Assembly: GCA_021780935.1 (NCBI GenBank) | Contig: JAJXXT010000024.1 | Location: forward strand, 1 to 64,000 | Length of the DNA: 64,000 bases | Direction of reading: 5' to 3' | DNA from: Pseudomonadota bacterium | GTDB taxonomy: Bacteria > Pseudomonadota > Alphaproteobacteria > Acetobacterales > Acetobacteraceae | Part shown: one piece after another, positions 17,401 through 25,252 of the stretch | Position numbering within the stretch: position 1 is the stretch's first letter | Layout of the letters: each line of letters opens with the position of its first letter | The notes under the pieces: model-generated | What the model was told of the DNA's origin: nothing | The model's input: the letters and a program-made list of their open reading frames with translations, nothing else | Databases searched by the model: none | Position numbers and translations under genes: made by a program

Positions 17401-18812
17401 GTACCGGGCGTTCCTACCATGCCGATCTTTCAGCGAGGAACCAGCGCCTGCGCGTCCATTATCTTCTCGAAGCCGGCTGGAAGGCCGACGCGGCCATCCA
17501 GGGCCTCGGGCGCTCCAATCGCACCAACCAGGCGCAACCACCTCTGTTCCGGCCAATCGCGACCAACGTGAAGGCGGAGAAGCGCTTTCTTTCCACCATC
17601 GCCCGCCGCCTCGACTCGCTGGGGGCGATCACGCGCGGCCAGCGCCAGACGGGAGGCCAGGGCCTCTTTCGCGCCGACGACAATCTCGAATCCGTCTATG
17701 GACGTGCCGCGCTCCGCCAGCTCTACGTCCTGCTCTACAGCGGCAAGATCGAAGGCTGTTCCCTGCAATCCTTCCAGGACGCGACCGGGCTCGCGCTCAC
17801 CGATCAAGACGGCAGCTTGCGAGAAGACCTGCCGCCGATCACGACCTTCCTCAATCGCTTGCTCGCGCTTACCATCGATTTGCAGAACGTCCTCTTCTCG
17901 GCCTTCGAGGATTTGCTCACGGCGAAGATCGAGGGGGCGATTGCCTCCGGCACCTACGACCTCGGCGTCGAGACGCTCCGCGCCGAGAGCCTCGTCGTCA
18001 CTGAGCGGCGAACGCTTTACACGCATCCCGCCTCCGGTGCGGAAACGCAATTGTTCACCATCACGCGCAAGGACCGCAACCGGCCACTTGCGCTTGAAGA
18101 TGCGCTCCTGCGAGCGCGCGAGGGCGATGCCCGTCTTCTGCTGAACGCACAATCGGGCCGGGCCGCGCTTCGCGTGCCGGCGGCAAGCGTGATGCTCGAC
18201 GACGGCAGCATCGAACGCCGCGTTCGACTCATCCGCCCTATGGAGCGTCACGCAATCTCCCTCGACGCCCTCGCCGAAACGCAGTGGCGCGAGGCGGAGC
18301 CGGACGCTTTCGCTATGGCCTGGCGGCAGGAAGTCGAAGCTCTACCCGAGTTCACGACGAGCGCGTTTCATATCGTGACCGGCCTGCTGCTCCCGATCTG
18401 GCGGCGGTTGCCGGACGAAGGATGCCGGGTCTATCGCCTTCAGACAGATGACGGCGTCCGCGTCATCGGCCGCCTCGTGCCTCCGGCTTGGGTTGCGGAG
18501 ACCATCGAGACGTCGGCTCCCGCGCTCGCGCCCGCCGATGCCTGGAGCGCCTTGTGCTCGGGGCAGGCCGTGCTCGATCTCGCCGACGGATTGCAGCTTC
18601 GTCGCGTCAAGGCGATGGGCGAATACCGCATCGAGCTTCTCGGTTTCACCGACGGCATGGTGGATCGTCTCAAGGCCATGGGCCTCATGGCCGAGATCGT
18701 TTCCTGGCGCTTGCGGCTCTACGTGCCCTTGGGATCACAAGGCTTGGCGATCCTCGCCGCGCTCTTCGAGCGCTATCCGCTCGCTCGTGTCGCCAGCCGT
18801 CCTGCTGCGTGA
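14442..18812 (+). CDS. Methyltransferase/strawberry-notch-type helicase fusion (1456 aa)
   Basis: A very large two-part protein common on alphaproteobacterial plasmids and integrative elements. The N-terminal third has an adenine-methyltransferase fold: SAM motif LEPSAGTGLLAIF (~153) and catalytic NPPFS (~220). The second part is a strawberry-notch-like superfamily 2 helicase: Walker A GDGTGAGKGR (~512), Walker B VFDESHALANA (~624), VLYVSATGATT, then a helicase C region with GGTGRSYHADL and QGLGRSNRTNQ (~1027). The family is proposed to act as an anti-restriction or DNA-maintenance factor during transfer; that role is not proven. A conserved leader precedes it, and the Toprim gene follows after 13 nt, so they form an operon. 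Confidence 0.88.
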   Translation: MPSRPPAAAHAAATLPLFAPSQHSPDRTASLFRAAGIFADLLARGQVLDARVLRETMQAAFGATDAEGAWDWKLAYEATEAAQILFLRKFAPEMLKRVGSPPAFLAMLEKLAAFLPSQTRRSEDSQAFQQFSTPIGLGFVTGTAAAIAANDLVLEPSAGTGLLAIFAEIMGARLALNELAELRAGLLRRLFPGRFVTSFDAAHIHDHLDPAVRPTVVLMNPPFSATAHVEGHVADTALRHIASALARLAEGGRLVAITGASLSPDNPTWRDAFIRLQERGRVVFSAAIEGQVYARHGTTTATRLTVIDRVPAEDAKRFPDSPGIAPDPATLLRWVIAQVPQRLAIAGSSLAPLPKLVAPRISGTAVTGMPRRAVSPAPPPSTAILAASLDYEIRDWEPEKAGRITDALYEGYALQSIRIPDARPHPTLLVQSAAMASVAPPKPCYRPHLPPSVVTQGLLSDAQIESVVYAGEAHGAHLAGSWSVDETFDTVSAAADGVEAAVRFRRGWFLGDGTGAGKGRQVAGILLDNWCQGRRRALWVSKSDKLIEDAQRDWAALGQERLLITPLSRFKQGAPIRLPEGILFTTYATLRSEGRETKASRLRQIVDWLAGDGQARDFDGVIVFDESHALANAAGETSERGDKGPSQQGRAGLRLQHALPNARVLYVSATGATTVHNLAYAQRLGLWGGADFPFATRMEFVQAIEAGGVAAMEVLARDLKALGLYASRSLSYEGVAYELIEHALTPEQTRIYDAYASAFQIIHGHLAAALEAANVTGSSGTLNAQAKAAARSAFESAKQRFFNHLITAMKTPTVIAAIERDLAAGHAAIVQIVSTGEALMERRLADIPTEEWGDVSVDITPREYVLDYLAHSFPTQLYEPFTDSEGNLSSRPVFRDGQPVQCRDAVDRRDRMIEHLAALPPVPGALDQIVQRFGTEHVAEVTGRSRRIVRKGDRLVVENRAGSANLAEAQAFMDDEKRILVFSDAGGTGRSYHADLSARNQRLRVHYLLEAGWKADAAIQGLGRSNRTNQAQPPLFRPIATNVKAEKRFLSTIARRLDSLGAITRGQRQTGGQGLFRADDNLESVYGRAALRQLYVLLYSGKIEGCSLQSFQDATGLALTDQDGSLREDLPPITTFLNRLLALTIDLQNVLFSAFEDLLTAKIEGAIASGTYDLGVETLRAESLVVTERRTLYTHPASGAETQLFTITRKDRNRPLALEDALLRAREGDARLLLNAQSGRAALRVPAASVMLDDGSIERRVRLIRPMERHAISLDALAETQWREAEPDAFAMAWRQEVEALPEFTTSAFHIVTGLLLPIWRRLPDEGCRVYRLQTDDGVRVIGRLVPPAWVAETIETSAPALAPADAWSALCSGQAVLDLADGLQLRRVKAMGEYRIELLGFTDGMVDRLKAMGLMAEIVSWRLRLYVPLGSQGLAILAALFERYPLARVASRPAA

Positions 18813-18825
18813 GCGGGAGGCTGTC

Positions 18826-19863
18826 ATGTCGAGCCAAGCCGCCGATCTCTCGCGCCGTCTTGCGCGCGAGGCCGAGGCCGTCTGCCGCCACTACCTGCCG
18901 CACGGCCGCCGCCAGGGGCGCTACTGGATCGCGGGCGATGCCCGCGACACGCCTGGGCGCAGCCTCTATGTGCGCCTCCACGGCCCCGATGCGGGTTCCG
19001 GTGCCGTCGGAAAATGGACGGATGCCGCAACAGGCGAGCATGGCGATTTGCTCGACCTCATCGCCCGCAATCGCGGCCTTACGCGCCTCGCCGATATTCT
19101 CGACGAGGCCCGCGCATTTCTCTCCCTGCCGCGTGCTGTGGCGACCGATGGCGAACCTGATGCTAAGGCGCGTTCCTCGACCGAGGCGGCACAGCGTCTC
19201 TTTGCGGCCGGGCGATCTCTCGTCGGCACGCCCGCCGAAGCCTACCTCCGGGGGCGCGGCATCACGGCCCCTCTCGATTGGCCGTCGCTCCGCTATCACG
19301 CATCGGTCTATTACCGCGCGCGAGAGGGCGCTCCGCGCGAGGCATGGCCCGCGCTTCTTGCCGCCGTGACCGATCTCAACGGCACAATCACGGGTCTCCA
19401 GCGCACCTGGCTCGATCCGGCGTATGCGAGCAAAGCACCGATTGCCGATCCCCGCCGCGCCATGGGCTGTCTTCTCCGCAACGGCGTTCGATTTGGACGT
19501 GTTCTCGACGTCGTCGTCGCGGGCGAAGGCATCGAGACCATGCTCGCCCTTAAATCCGTCCTGCCGAATCTACCGATGATCGCCGGACTTTCCGCCAATC
19601 ATCTCGCGGCTCTCGAACTCCCGCCGTCACTGCGTCGGCTCTACATCGCCCGCGATAATGACGCCGCCGGACGTATAGGCGCTGAGCGCTTCGCGCTCCG
19701 GGCCGCCACCTTGGGGATCGAGGCGCTCCCGCTCATCCCGAGGTTCGCGGATTTCAACGTGGATCTCGAACAGCTTGGCGCAGGTGCCATGCTGAGGAAC
19801 GTCATCCCGCAGCTCCATCCCGTTGATCGGGCAAGCCTACTGTCAGGCAGCAGCCCGTTGTGA
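18826..19863 (+). CDS. Toprim-domain protein (primase-like, 345 aa)
   Basis: The N-terminal ~90 residues resemble the zinc-free primase-like domain of the DUF7146 type (HYLPHGRRQGRYWIAGDARDTPGRSLYVRL, HGDLLDLIARNRGL). The C-terminal Toprim core shows VVVAGEGIETMLALKS (catalytic Glu) and RLYIARDNDAAGRIGAERF (the DxD-like DND). Such proteins are plasmid and phage primases or topoprimases. It starts 13 nt after the helicase-fusion gene, in the same operon. It may prime complementary-strand synthesis after transfer (inference). Confidence 0.85.
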   Translation: MSSQAADLSRRLAREAEAVCRHYLPHGRRQGRYWIAGDARDTPGRSLYVRLHGPDAGSGAVGKWTDAATGEHGDLLDLIARNRGLTRLADILDEARAFLSLPRAVATDGEPDAKARSSTEAAQRLFAAGRSLVGTPAEAYLRGRGITAPLDWPSLRYHASVYYRAREGAPREAWPALLAAVTDLNGTITGLQRTWLDPAYASKAPIADPRRAMGCLLRNGVRFGRVLDVVVAGEGIETMLALKSVLPNLPMIAGLSANHLAALELPPSLRRLYIARDNDAAGRIGAERFALRAATLGIEALPLIPRFADFNVDLEQLGAGAMLRNVIPQLHPVDRASLLSGSSPL

Positions 19864-20024
19864 GCCGCCCATCGGATGCCGCGCAGGTTCGTCGTGTAGA
19901 GCGACCGGAAGGGAAGGGGGTACGGTTCCTCTGCTGCCGATAGAGCCGCGCCAGCGGCCTTGAGAGTCCGGATGAGAGTGCCCGAGGCGCCGGGCTCTGC
20001 CCTGATCCGGCCCGCAATGGCGCC
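19864..20024. other. Intergenic sequence before the structured leader
   Basis: No gene seen. The 3' part of the 396-bp gap holds the nested hairpin annotated at 20025-20113 and GC-rich inverted repeats up to the AAAGGATC site before ATG 20260. Confidence 0.4.
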
Positions 20025-20113
20025 GGGAGGCTATTTTCCGCCGCCGGCCAGCCGAAAATTGCAAGCCACGCTCTGGAAGGCCGGCTTTGCAGCGCGAAAC
20101 AAAATAGCCTCCC
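20025..20113 (+). ncRNA. Nested-stem structured 5' leader of the DUF2493 gene
   Basis: A 13-bp perfect stem (20025-20037 with 20101-20113; GGGAGGCTATTTT and its complement) encloses a second perfect 7-bp stem (20043-20049 GCCGGCC with 20079-20085 GGCCGGC). Such nested pairing is unlikely by chance and suggests a folded RNA. The outer stem shares the ATTTTCC/AAAAT theme with the two DUF736 leaders. Regulatory role is inferred. Confidence 0.5.
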
Positions 20114-20259
20114 TCTGCCATCCTCCGCTTCTGCTCCGGTCCTGGCCAGCCCCGCGAGAGCGCGGCGCTGGCTGCGGGTGCGGGCCGTCTCCGCCTCCGG
20201 CAGGCCGCGACCTCGTTAAGGCCGCGATCGGCGCGGCCCGTCAGCAGAAAGGATCTTCG

Positions 20260-21213
20260 ATGAACCCCAATACCCTCTTCCCTGAGCCCGACATCGATCC
20301 GGGCGACGAGCTGCACAGCGCCTCGCCTACCGCCGAGGTGCTCGACCGCCTCGCCCTCTTCGGCCATCAGCCGCTACCCGGCGAGCCCGACCCCCGGCCG
20401 TTGCCGGAGATGGAAATGGCTCACGCGCAACTCACGGCAATGGTCGATGCATTCGCGACGCTCCTTTCCGACACGCGCCTCGAGGACGATCTCCCCGATC
20501 TTCTCTGGTCGCTCGTCAATCTCTTCCATCGCAAGACCGAACGCGTCGAGGACGCGCTCGATGACAACGAACAGAGACAGCGCCATAGCCAGGCCGAGCA
20601 GAATGGCTCGGAAGTCCGCTCGGTCGAGCTCGAACGCCTGATCGACCAGGGACAGGCCCTCATCGAAAAGCGCAACGCTTTCGAATCCTTCCGCGACTAC
20701 GCCGCCGATCTGTTCGAAGTCACGACCGGCTCAAGCTGGCGTCCGCGCTCCGGTTCCCTCGTCAATCACCGTACGCTCACCGCAGCGATGATCGACAGCC
20801 GCGACTTCATCGCAACGCGCCGCCGCGCCGATAACGAGCTGCTCATCCCTCCCGGCACGCGCATCGCCTTCACGGGAGGTCTCGACTGCAACGATCATCA
20901 ACGCATCTGGGCAGCGCTCGACAAGGCACACGCCAAGCACCCCGACATGGTCCTCTTGCACGGCGGCAGCCCGCGCGGCGCCGAACGCATCGCCGCCCTT
21001 TGGGCCGAAAGCCGCAAGATCGCGCAGATCGTCTTCAAGCCCGATTGGGCCAAGCACCGGAACGCCGCCCCCTTCAAGCGCAACGACCAGCTCCTCGAAG
21101 CGATTCCCGCAGGTGTCATCGCCTTTCCGGGATCGGGAATTTCAGCCAACCTCGCAGACAAGGCCCGCAAGCTCGGCATTCCAGTTTGGCACTGCGGCGA
21201 GGGCAGCGCGTAA
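20260..21213 (+). CDS. DUF2493 domain protein (317 aa)
   Basis: The C-terminal ~120 residues form a SLOG/Rossmann-like DUF2493 domain: RIAFTGGLDCNDHQRIWAALDKAHAKHPDMVLLHGGSPRGAERIAALWAE, then NDQLLEAIPAGVIAFPGSGISANLADKA. SLOG folds bind nucleotides or nucleotide signals. The N-terminal ~150 residues are acidic and helical (LEDDLPDLLWSLVNLFHRKTERVEDALDDNE). It is widespread on alphaproteobacterial plasmids and integrative elements and of unknown biochemical role. ATG 20260 is chosen from AAAGGATC 5 nt upstream; the frame extends 5' through the structured leader but that part is not protein-like. Confidence 0.83.
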   Translation: MNPNTLFPEPDIDPGDELHSASPTAEVLDRLALFGHQPLPGEPDPRPLPEMEMAHAQLTAMVDAFATLLSDTRLEDDLPDLLWSLVNLFHRKTERVEDALDDNEQRQRHSQAEQNGSEVRSVELERLIDQGQALIEKRNAFESFRDYAADLFEVTTGSSWRPRSGSLVNHRTLTAAMIDSRDFIATRRRADNELLIPPGTRIAFTGGLDCNDHQRIWAALDKAHAKHPDMVLLHGGSPRGAERIAALWAESRKIAQIVFKPDWAKHRNAAPFKRNDQLLEAIPAGVIAFPGSGISANLADKARKLGIPVWHCGEGSA

Positions 21214-21342
21214 CAGGCTATGTGAAAAGCCCTGGCGCCTTTTCCATGGGCACGGCATCGTGGTTACGGCCGACCAGGTTCAATCCCTGCCGGTCGCGCC
21301 ATCGCCTTGACGTCGATCGTTCTCGCAGGTGTAGCTTCTTCC

Positions 21343-21972
21343 ATGGTCAACAACCCCAACGCCGTCCAAGTCCGAGTATCGCTCGACGACATTGAGCCTG
21401 AAGTCTGGCGCCGTCTCGTCGTGCCTATGGATTGGGACCTTCAGCACCTTCACCTGACGATCCAGGCGGCCTTCAATTGGTGGAACTATCACCTTCATGA
21501 ATTCCGCATTGGCGGGCTGCGCTACGGTGATATCGGAGCGCTTGAGGACAGTTTCTCCGAGGACGATCCGCGCGTGTTCGACGAGCGCAAAGTCCGCTTG
21601 CGGGATTTCGTCCGCAACGGAATGAAGTTTTCATACATCTATGATTTTGGTGACGATTGGCATCATACGGTCGAGCTCGAAGACCTGCTTTCTCTCGATG
21701 AGACCCCCAAGCATGCTACCTGCCTCGGTGGCGCCCGTGCCCGGCCGCCCGAAGATGTCGGCGGCATTCCTGGTTATGAACAATTCCTGGGGGTAATCGC
21801 CGATCCCAGAAATCCTGACCACGCCGAAATCAGGCGTTGGTGCGGCGGACATTTTGATCCTGACTGGTTCGATCTTTCAACCGTCGCCAAGGACGTTCGG
21901 AACGCTCTGAAGCCGGACGTCAAGCGTCGCTTGCATCAGCCGAAACCCAAGAAAGCGAAGACACCATCGTAG
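21343..21972 (+). CDS. Plasmid pRiA4b ORF-3 family protein
   Basis: A 209-aa protein matching the pRiA4b ORF-3 family: VQVRVSLDDIEPEVWRRLVVP, LHLTIQAAFNWWNYHLHEFRIGG, FSYIYDFGDDWHHTVELED, and a C-terminal CLGGARARPPEDVGGIPGYEQFL with HFDPDWFD. The conserved Trp, Asp and His positions are intact. The function of the family is unknown. ATG 21343 is the likely start; a TTG at 21307 would add 12 residues. It sits alone between the DUF2493 gene and the first DUF736 unit. Confidence 0.88.
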   Translation: MVNNPNAVQVRVSLDDIEPEVWRRLVVPMDWDLQHLHLTIQAAFNWWNYHLHEFRIGGLRYGDIGALEDSFSEDDPRVFDERKVRLRDFVRNGMKFSYIYDFGDDWHHTVELEDLLSLDETPKHATCLGGARARPPEDVGGIPGYEQFLGVIADPRNPDHAEIRRWCGGHFDPDWFDLSTVAKDVRNALKPDVKRRLHQPKPKKAKTPS

Positions 21973-22219
21973 ATATTCGCCCCCGAACGCCTAGTCATAT
22001 TCGGTCGATCTCCGCCATGGCATCACGACTGCGCCTACGCGCTCATTCGGCGGCGAGATGCGCCAATCTCGACACGAGGCCGGTCACCGCGTTCTTGCCT
22101 CGATCGGCTCCTGCAGCACGACGCGCCATTCCCCCGTTTCCGTACCGCCCCATGACCATCGAAGCTTCTCTTTTGGCGTAGCCTGCCACCTTGGCTGTGG
22201 CCGCCTCTGGCGGCGGATC
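21973..22219. other. Intergenic region upstream of DUF736 leader A
   Basis: About 250 bases with no convincing gene. The DUF736 leader follows at 22220. Confidence 0.35.
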
Positions 22220-22300
22220 GTTCAACGAGAATTTTCCCCTGCCGCTCTGCGGCATTCCTCGCGGTCGCTGCGCTTCAAAATTCCACACCCTCCCGGGTCG
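22220..22300 (+). ncRNA. Structured leader A of the first DUF736 gene
   Basis: Shares near-identical sequence with leader B (24780-24870): TTCAAC(A/G)AGAATTTTCCCC, a GCCGC-TCT-GCGGC hairpin, GGCATTCCTCGCG, then GCTGCGCTT and CAAAATTCCACACCCTCC. GAATTTT can pair with the distal AAAATTC, closing a stem around the hairpin. A conserved, folded 5' UTR about 85-155 nt before the start codon. Regulatory role inferred. Confidence 0.55.
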
Positions 22301-22384
22301 TTGATCGATCCGGCCGGCGGTGGCTCTGCCTCGCCCGAGAAGCCGCATGGGGCGGTTTCCCGCAACACGAGAAAGGAGTTCACT

Positions 22385-22678
22385 ATGTCTGTTATCGGAA
22401 CCTTCACCAAGCAGGACGCGTCGTTTGCGGGCGTGCTCGCGACCCTGACCGTCAAGGCCAAGGTCAACATCACGCCGGTCGAGAAGACCGCCGACAAGGC
22501 CCCGGATTTCCGGGTTTATGCCGGCAACGCCGAGCTTGGCGCGGCCTGGTCGGCCACCAGCAAGGAGGGGAAACCCTATCTCTCGGTCAAGCTCGACGAT
22601 CCGAGCTTCGCCTCCCCAATCCTCTGCCGCCTCGTCGAGACCGAGAAGGGATATTCCCTGGTCTGGACCCGTCAGTGA
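22385..22678 (+). CDS. DUF736 family protein, copy 1
   Basis: A 97-aa protein clearly of the DUF736 family: MSVIGTFTKQDASFAGVLATLTVKAK, VEKTADKAPDFRVYAG, ELGAAWSATSKEGKPYLSVKLDDPSF, ending ETEKGYSLVWTRQ. This small beta-rich family is abundant on alphaproteobacterial conjugative plasmids; function unknown. GAAAGGAG lies about 6 nt before the ATG. It is paralogous to the gene at 24954-25244, including its 5' leader and 3' hairpin, so the whole unit has been duplicated. Confidence 0.92.
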   Translation: MSVIGTFTKQDASFAGVLATLTVKAKVNITPVEKTADKAPDFRVYAGNAELGAAWSATSKEGKPYLSVKLDDPSFASPILCRLVETEKGYSLVWTRQ

Positions 22679-22688
22679 CGGGTCGAAT

Positions 22689-22714
22689 GCGGTCCCGGCT
22701 TCTGCCGGGGCCGC
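22689..22714 (+). terminator. Intrinsic terminator after DUF736 copy 1
   Basis: An 11-bp stem (22689-22699 with 22704-22714, one G-T wobble) and TTCT-type loop are followed by CCTTTTA. The same hairpin type recurs at 25253-25277 and 25700-25726. Confidence 0.7.
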
Positions 22715-22743
22715 CCTTTTATCCAATCCAAGGAGATTTTAGC

Positions 22744-22980
22744 ATGACCAACATCAGCGCTGCGCACCGAAACGCCTTCAACGCCATGTGCTCCGGGCGC
22801 TACAAAAACTTCTGCCTGTTTTCCTGCTTCCTTGACGGGGAGCCCGCAGCGGCTATTGCCGCCGTCACCTCTGACGGAGACGGCTTCAAGGTCACGCCGC
22901 TTTTCGTTTCGGTCACGCCCGGCATGGATCTTCGCGACCATGACGGTACGCCAGCCGCTCGCGTTATCCCGCCCGGCTAG
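22744..22980 (+). CDS. Small hypothetical protein (78 aa)
   Basis: Starts MTNISAAHRNAFNAMCSGRYKNFCLFSCFLDGEPAAAIAAV and ends DLRDHDGTPAARVIPPG. Three Cys (AMCSGRY..NFCLFSC) are notable. AAGGAG lies about 7 nt before the ATG. It follows the DUF736 gene across a terminator, an arrangement common on alphaproteobacterial plasmids. Function unknown. Its stop codon sits inside a GCCCGGCTAGCCGGGC palindrome (22971-22986). Confidence 0.68.
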   Translation: MTNISAAHRNAFNAMCSGRYKNFCLFSCFLDGEPAAAIAAVTSDGDGFKVTPLFVSVTPGMDLRDHDGTPAARVIPPG

Positions 22981-23188
22981 CCGGGCGACGCGGCTTGGGC
23001 TTCGCTGAGAACCGCTGGCCGTATATCTTCTCTGCGACTTCATCGATCCGACGGCGCAGCCACGCCACATGCGCCGCTTCCTCGCGATCGCCTTTGCCTG
23101 CCTGCACCGCAACCGCGTTCGCGGCCATAACCGCTATCGCGCACCGACCGATCTTTCCCTCGAAACTCGGCAGTATCGCATTCGCCAT
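22964..23188 (-). CDS. Small hypothetical protein (74 aa)
   Basis: Starts MANAILPSFEGKIGRCAIAVMAANAVAVQAGKGDREEAAHVAWLRRRIDEVAEKIYG and ends in a basic tail (AKPKPRRPASRAG). The helical middle part looks like a genuine small protein. GGGAG precedes ATG 23188. The 3' end overlaps the converging plus-strand gene by 17 bp at the palindrome. Function not recognised. Confidence 0.6.
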   Translation of the reverse strand: MANAILPSFEGKIGRCAIAVMAANAVAVQAGKGDREEAAHVAWLRRRIDEVAEKIYGQRFSAKPKPRRPASRAG

Positions 23189-23313
23189 GCTCGCTCTCCC
23201 TTGACTGCCGCCGCTCGGCCGGCGGGTAAGACACGAACGATCCACGCCAACCTTACGCGCTGGTCGGCACGGCTCACAACGACTCAATGGTTGAGCCCGC
23301 ACAATAAGGTCGC

Positions 23314-24255
23314 GTGATCCGTCCTCGAGTAAGCGTGAGCGAAGTCAGACACGGGCGCGCCGGCCAGGCGAGCCGGGCGACACAAGCGCGGCACGCTTCG
23401 AGCGATGGCCCTCGCGCGGCGGAACGCCGCCCACGTCGTCACGCAAACCGATGGGCTCTGTCCTCGACATCGTCGCCCGCAGCGCTAACCACGCACGTCC
23501 ACGACTCCAAGAGTCTCACACTTGAACCCGATCTATTGCCTCGTCGGAGCCGCAGGAAGCCACCCGGCAAGTCGTGCCTTGCTAATCACCGAATTGCCGT
23601 CCGGCGGCTTCTTCGGAGACAACGGAATTCCGCTCGCGAGTGGAGGTCACATGGTGTAGAAACAGATAGCCAATCGGGAGTCGGTCCCATTTCACTCTAC
23701 GACGATCTTTGTGTTGCTTATTTTTCCTGGGAACCGACCCAGGTTGAGATAGATCGTACGTTTCGCAGTATCCCGTTGCGTATTAGGCAGGCAATAGTCG
23801 AATACTTGGGGCCGCCCGCACAACCCGGGGCATTACCTACGTTCATATCCGGAAGCCCCACGGCCTATGTGGCGCTCTATCGGACAGCGCTCGATAGCGA
23901 CGGCGAAAAGAAGTGGGAGGCCTGCGCGGACGATCAGTGTTTGCAGTTGGGCAGCGATGGCATACGCCGGTTCATCATTGGGATCTGCATGGAGAAGAAT
24001 CCGGGATCCTCGTGGTCGTCTTCGATGCTCTATTCCACGTTCAGCGTGGAGACGATCAGCTTGGAGACCGTTGAGCTTCGTGTTGAGAACCTCGATGCGA
24101 AAATCTCGATCAACCTCCGCGACCAAGCCGGCTTTGCGCAGGCAGCAAAGAGAATCATCGACCTGCTCATCGAATTTCTCAAGAGTCCCCCCACGGCGCC
24201 GGCTGATCGCTTGCCGATAGGTTTTGCGCTGTCGACACGCTCCCCCCATTGGTGA
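23314..24255 (+). CDS. Hypothetical protein; N-terminus doubtful (true coding from about 23655)
   Basis: Only the second two-thirds look like protein (from about DSQSGVGPISLYDDLCVAYFSWEPTQVEIDRTFRSIPLRIRQAIVEYL, then TAYVALYRTALDSDGEKKWEACADDQCLQLGSDG and a C-terminal ISINLRDQAGFAQAAKRIIDLLIEFL helix). Codon usage there is less GC-biased. The upstream ~110 residues in frame are Arg/Ser-rich and unlikely to be translated. No in-frame ATG/GTG lies near 23655; the only ATG there (23651) opens a different frame and stops at once. The gene may use a rare start, carry a 5' frameshift, or be a fragment. Function unknown. Confidence 0.4.
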   Translation: MIRPRVSVSEVRHGRAGQASRATQARHASSDGPRAAERRPRRHANRWALSSTSSPAALTTHVHDSKSLTLEPDLLPRRSRRKPPGKSCLANHRIAVRRLLRRQRNSAREWRSHGVETDSQSGVGPISLYDDLCVAYFSWEPTQVEIDRTFRSIPLRIRQAIVEYLGPPAQPGALPTFISGSPTAYVALYRTALDSDGEKKWEACADDQCLQLGSDGIRRFIIGICMEKNPGSSWSSSMLYSTFSVETISLETVELRVENLDAKISINLRDQAGFAQAAKRIIDLLIEFLKSPPTAPADRLPIGFALSTRSPHW

Positions 24256-24779
24256 CATCTTCCGGCCTTATGCGGGAAGGCCGAGCATAGCTCCGAGCGG
24301 CGGGAGTCGCGTCTCTCAGGTGCAGGGCGAAATACCGGCAGCCTGCCGAAGAGAGACGGAAGTGATCATGGTTGCTCTCCGGGAGGGGAAGCGGAAACGT
24401 AGCCAGCGCGTCGGCCAGGGGCGGTTCCGGCGCGTGATGTTCCACTCATGTCTCGACGGTGAAAGCGCCGGGCTCGAGTGTCGCCGCGTGGATACCGGGG
24501 GGACGCCTGCCGTTCCTGGCGGGCGCGTCGAGACCCGATCTTGGTCTTGCCAGCTCAGGAGGGAAGGGCGGGGCTCTCTTGGTCTCTCTCTGGGCTGGGA
24601 TCTCGCCTGCCCAAGCCCGCACGAGGGCCATGTCCCCTTGCTGTCGGTCGCTTTTGACGTTCATGCGTTTCCCGTCATGCGTTCCTCTGCGTGCTGTTCG
24701 ATCAACGGCAGCAGAGACCATTGCATCATCTCCATCGCGAAACCTGGCGCCTTGGCCTGAAACCCCTGCGGGGGACGCC
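24256..24779. other. Gene-poor region bounded by an inverted-repeat arm
   Basis: About 520 bases without a convincing gene. Plus-strand frames here are Gly/Ser/Arg-rich shadows. The minus strand from 24370 has a good ribosome-binding site (part of the inverted repeat) but stops after 17 codons, so it looks like a duplicated and broken gene start. Confidence 0.4.
24367..24394 (+). repeat. 28-bp inverted repeat, left arm
   Basis: Exact reverse complement of 25274-25301 (begins CATGGTTGCTCTCCGGGAGG). The right arm is the ribosome-binding site and start codon of the 127-aa gene at 25299. The arms bracket the second DUF736 unit. Confidence 0.75.
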
Positions 24780-24870
24780 GTTCAACAAGAATTTTCCCCT
24801 GCCGCTCTGCGGCATTCCTCGCGCGCTGCGCTTCGCTCCGCTGCAAAATTCCACACCCTCCGGGTTGTTG
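24780..24870 (+). ncRNA. Structured leader B of the second DUF736 gene
   Basis: Near-identical to leader A (22220-22300) over the GAATTTTCCCC, GCCGC-TCT-GCGGC, GGCATTCCTCGCG and CAAAATTCCACACCCTCC blocks. It differs by a ~10-nt insertion (CGCTCCGCTG) in the middle. The end-to-end pairing GAATTTT/AAAATTC is kept, which supports a conserved RNA fold. Confidence 0.55.
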
Positions 24871-24953
24871 AGCAGCGCCGGCCCACGGCGCCGGGCGGTT
24901 CGCTGTCGACGACGCATGGTGCGCCGTCACGAAACAGCGAAAGGAACTCAATC

Positions 24954-25244
24954 ATGTCTATCATCGGCAATTTCACGAAGCAGAACGACAGCTATCAGGG
25001 CAGCATCGCGACCCTCGCGCTCAAGGCGAAGCTCAGCGTCACGCCCGTCGAGAAGACCAGCGAGAAGGCTCCCGATTATCGGGTCTTCACCGGCAAGACC
25101 AAGATCGGCGCCGCCTGGTCGAAGACCAGCAAGGAAGGGAAGGCGTATCTCTCCGTCACCTTCGACGATCCGTCTCTCGCCAGCGGCTTCTTCCACCTGG
25201 TTGAGACCGCGAAGGGACACGCGCTCGTCTGGAACCGCCAGTAG
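24954..25244 (+). CDS. DUF736 family protein, copy 2
   Basis: A 96-aa DUF736 protein paralogous to 22385-22678: MSIIGNFTKQNDSYQGSIATLALKAK, VEKTSEKAPDYRVFTG, IGAAWSKTSKEGKAYLSVTFDDPSL, ending ETAKGHALVWNRQ. The start is set at ATG 24954 after AAAGGAAC; the frame extends upstream through the leader but is not protein-like. The gene, its leader and its hairpin repeat the first DUF736 unit, and it lies between the arms of the 28-bp inverted repeat. Function of the family unknown. Confidence 0.92.
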   Translation: MSIIGNFTKQNDSYQGSIATLALKAKLSVTPVEKTSEKAPDYRVFTGKTKIGAAWSKTSKEGKAYLSVTFDDPSLASGFFHLVETAKGHALVWNRQ

Positions 25245-25252
25245 CGGCCGAC

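Noticed and set aside
24459..24953. N-terminal extension of the second DUF736 ORF
   Set aside because: The in-frame upstream 165 codons translate the conserved leader and lack homology to DUF736; the true start is ATG 24954.
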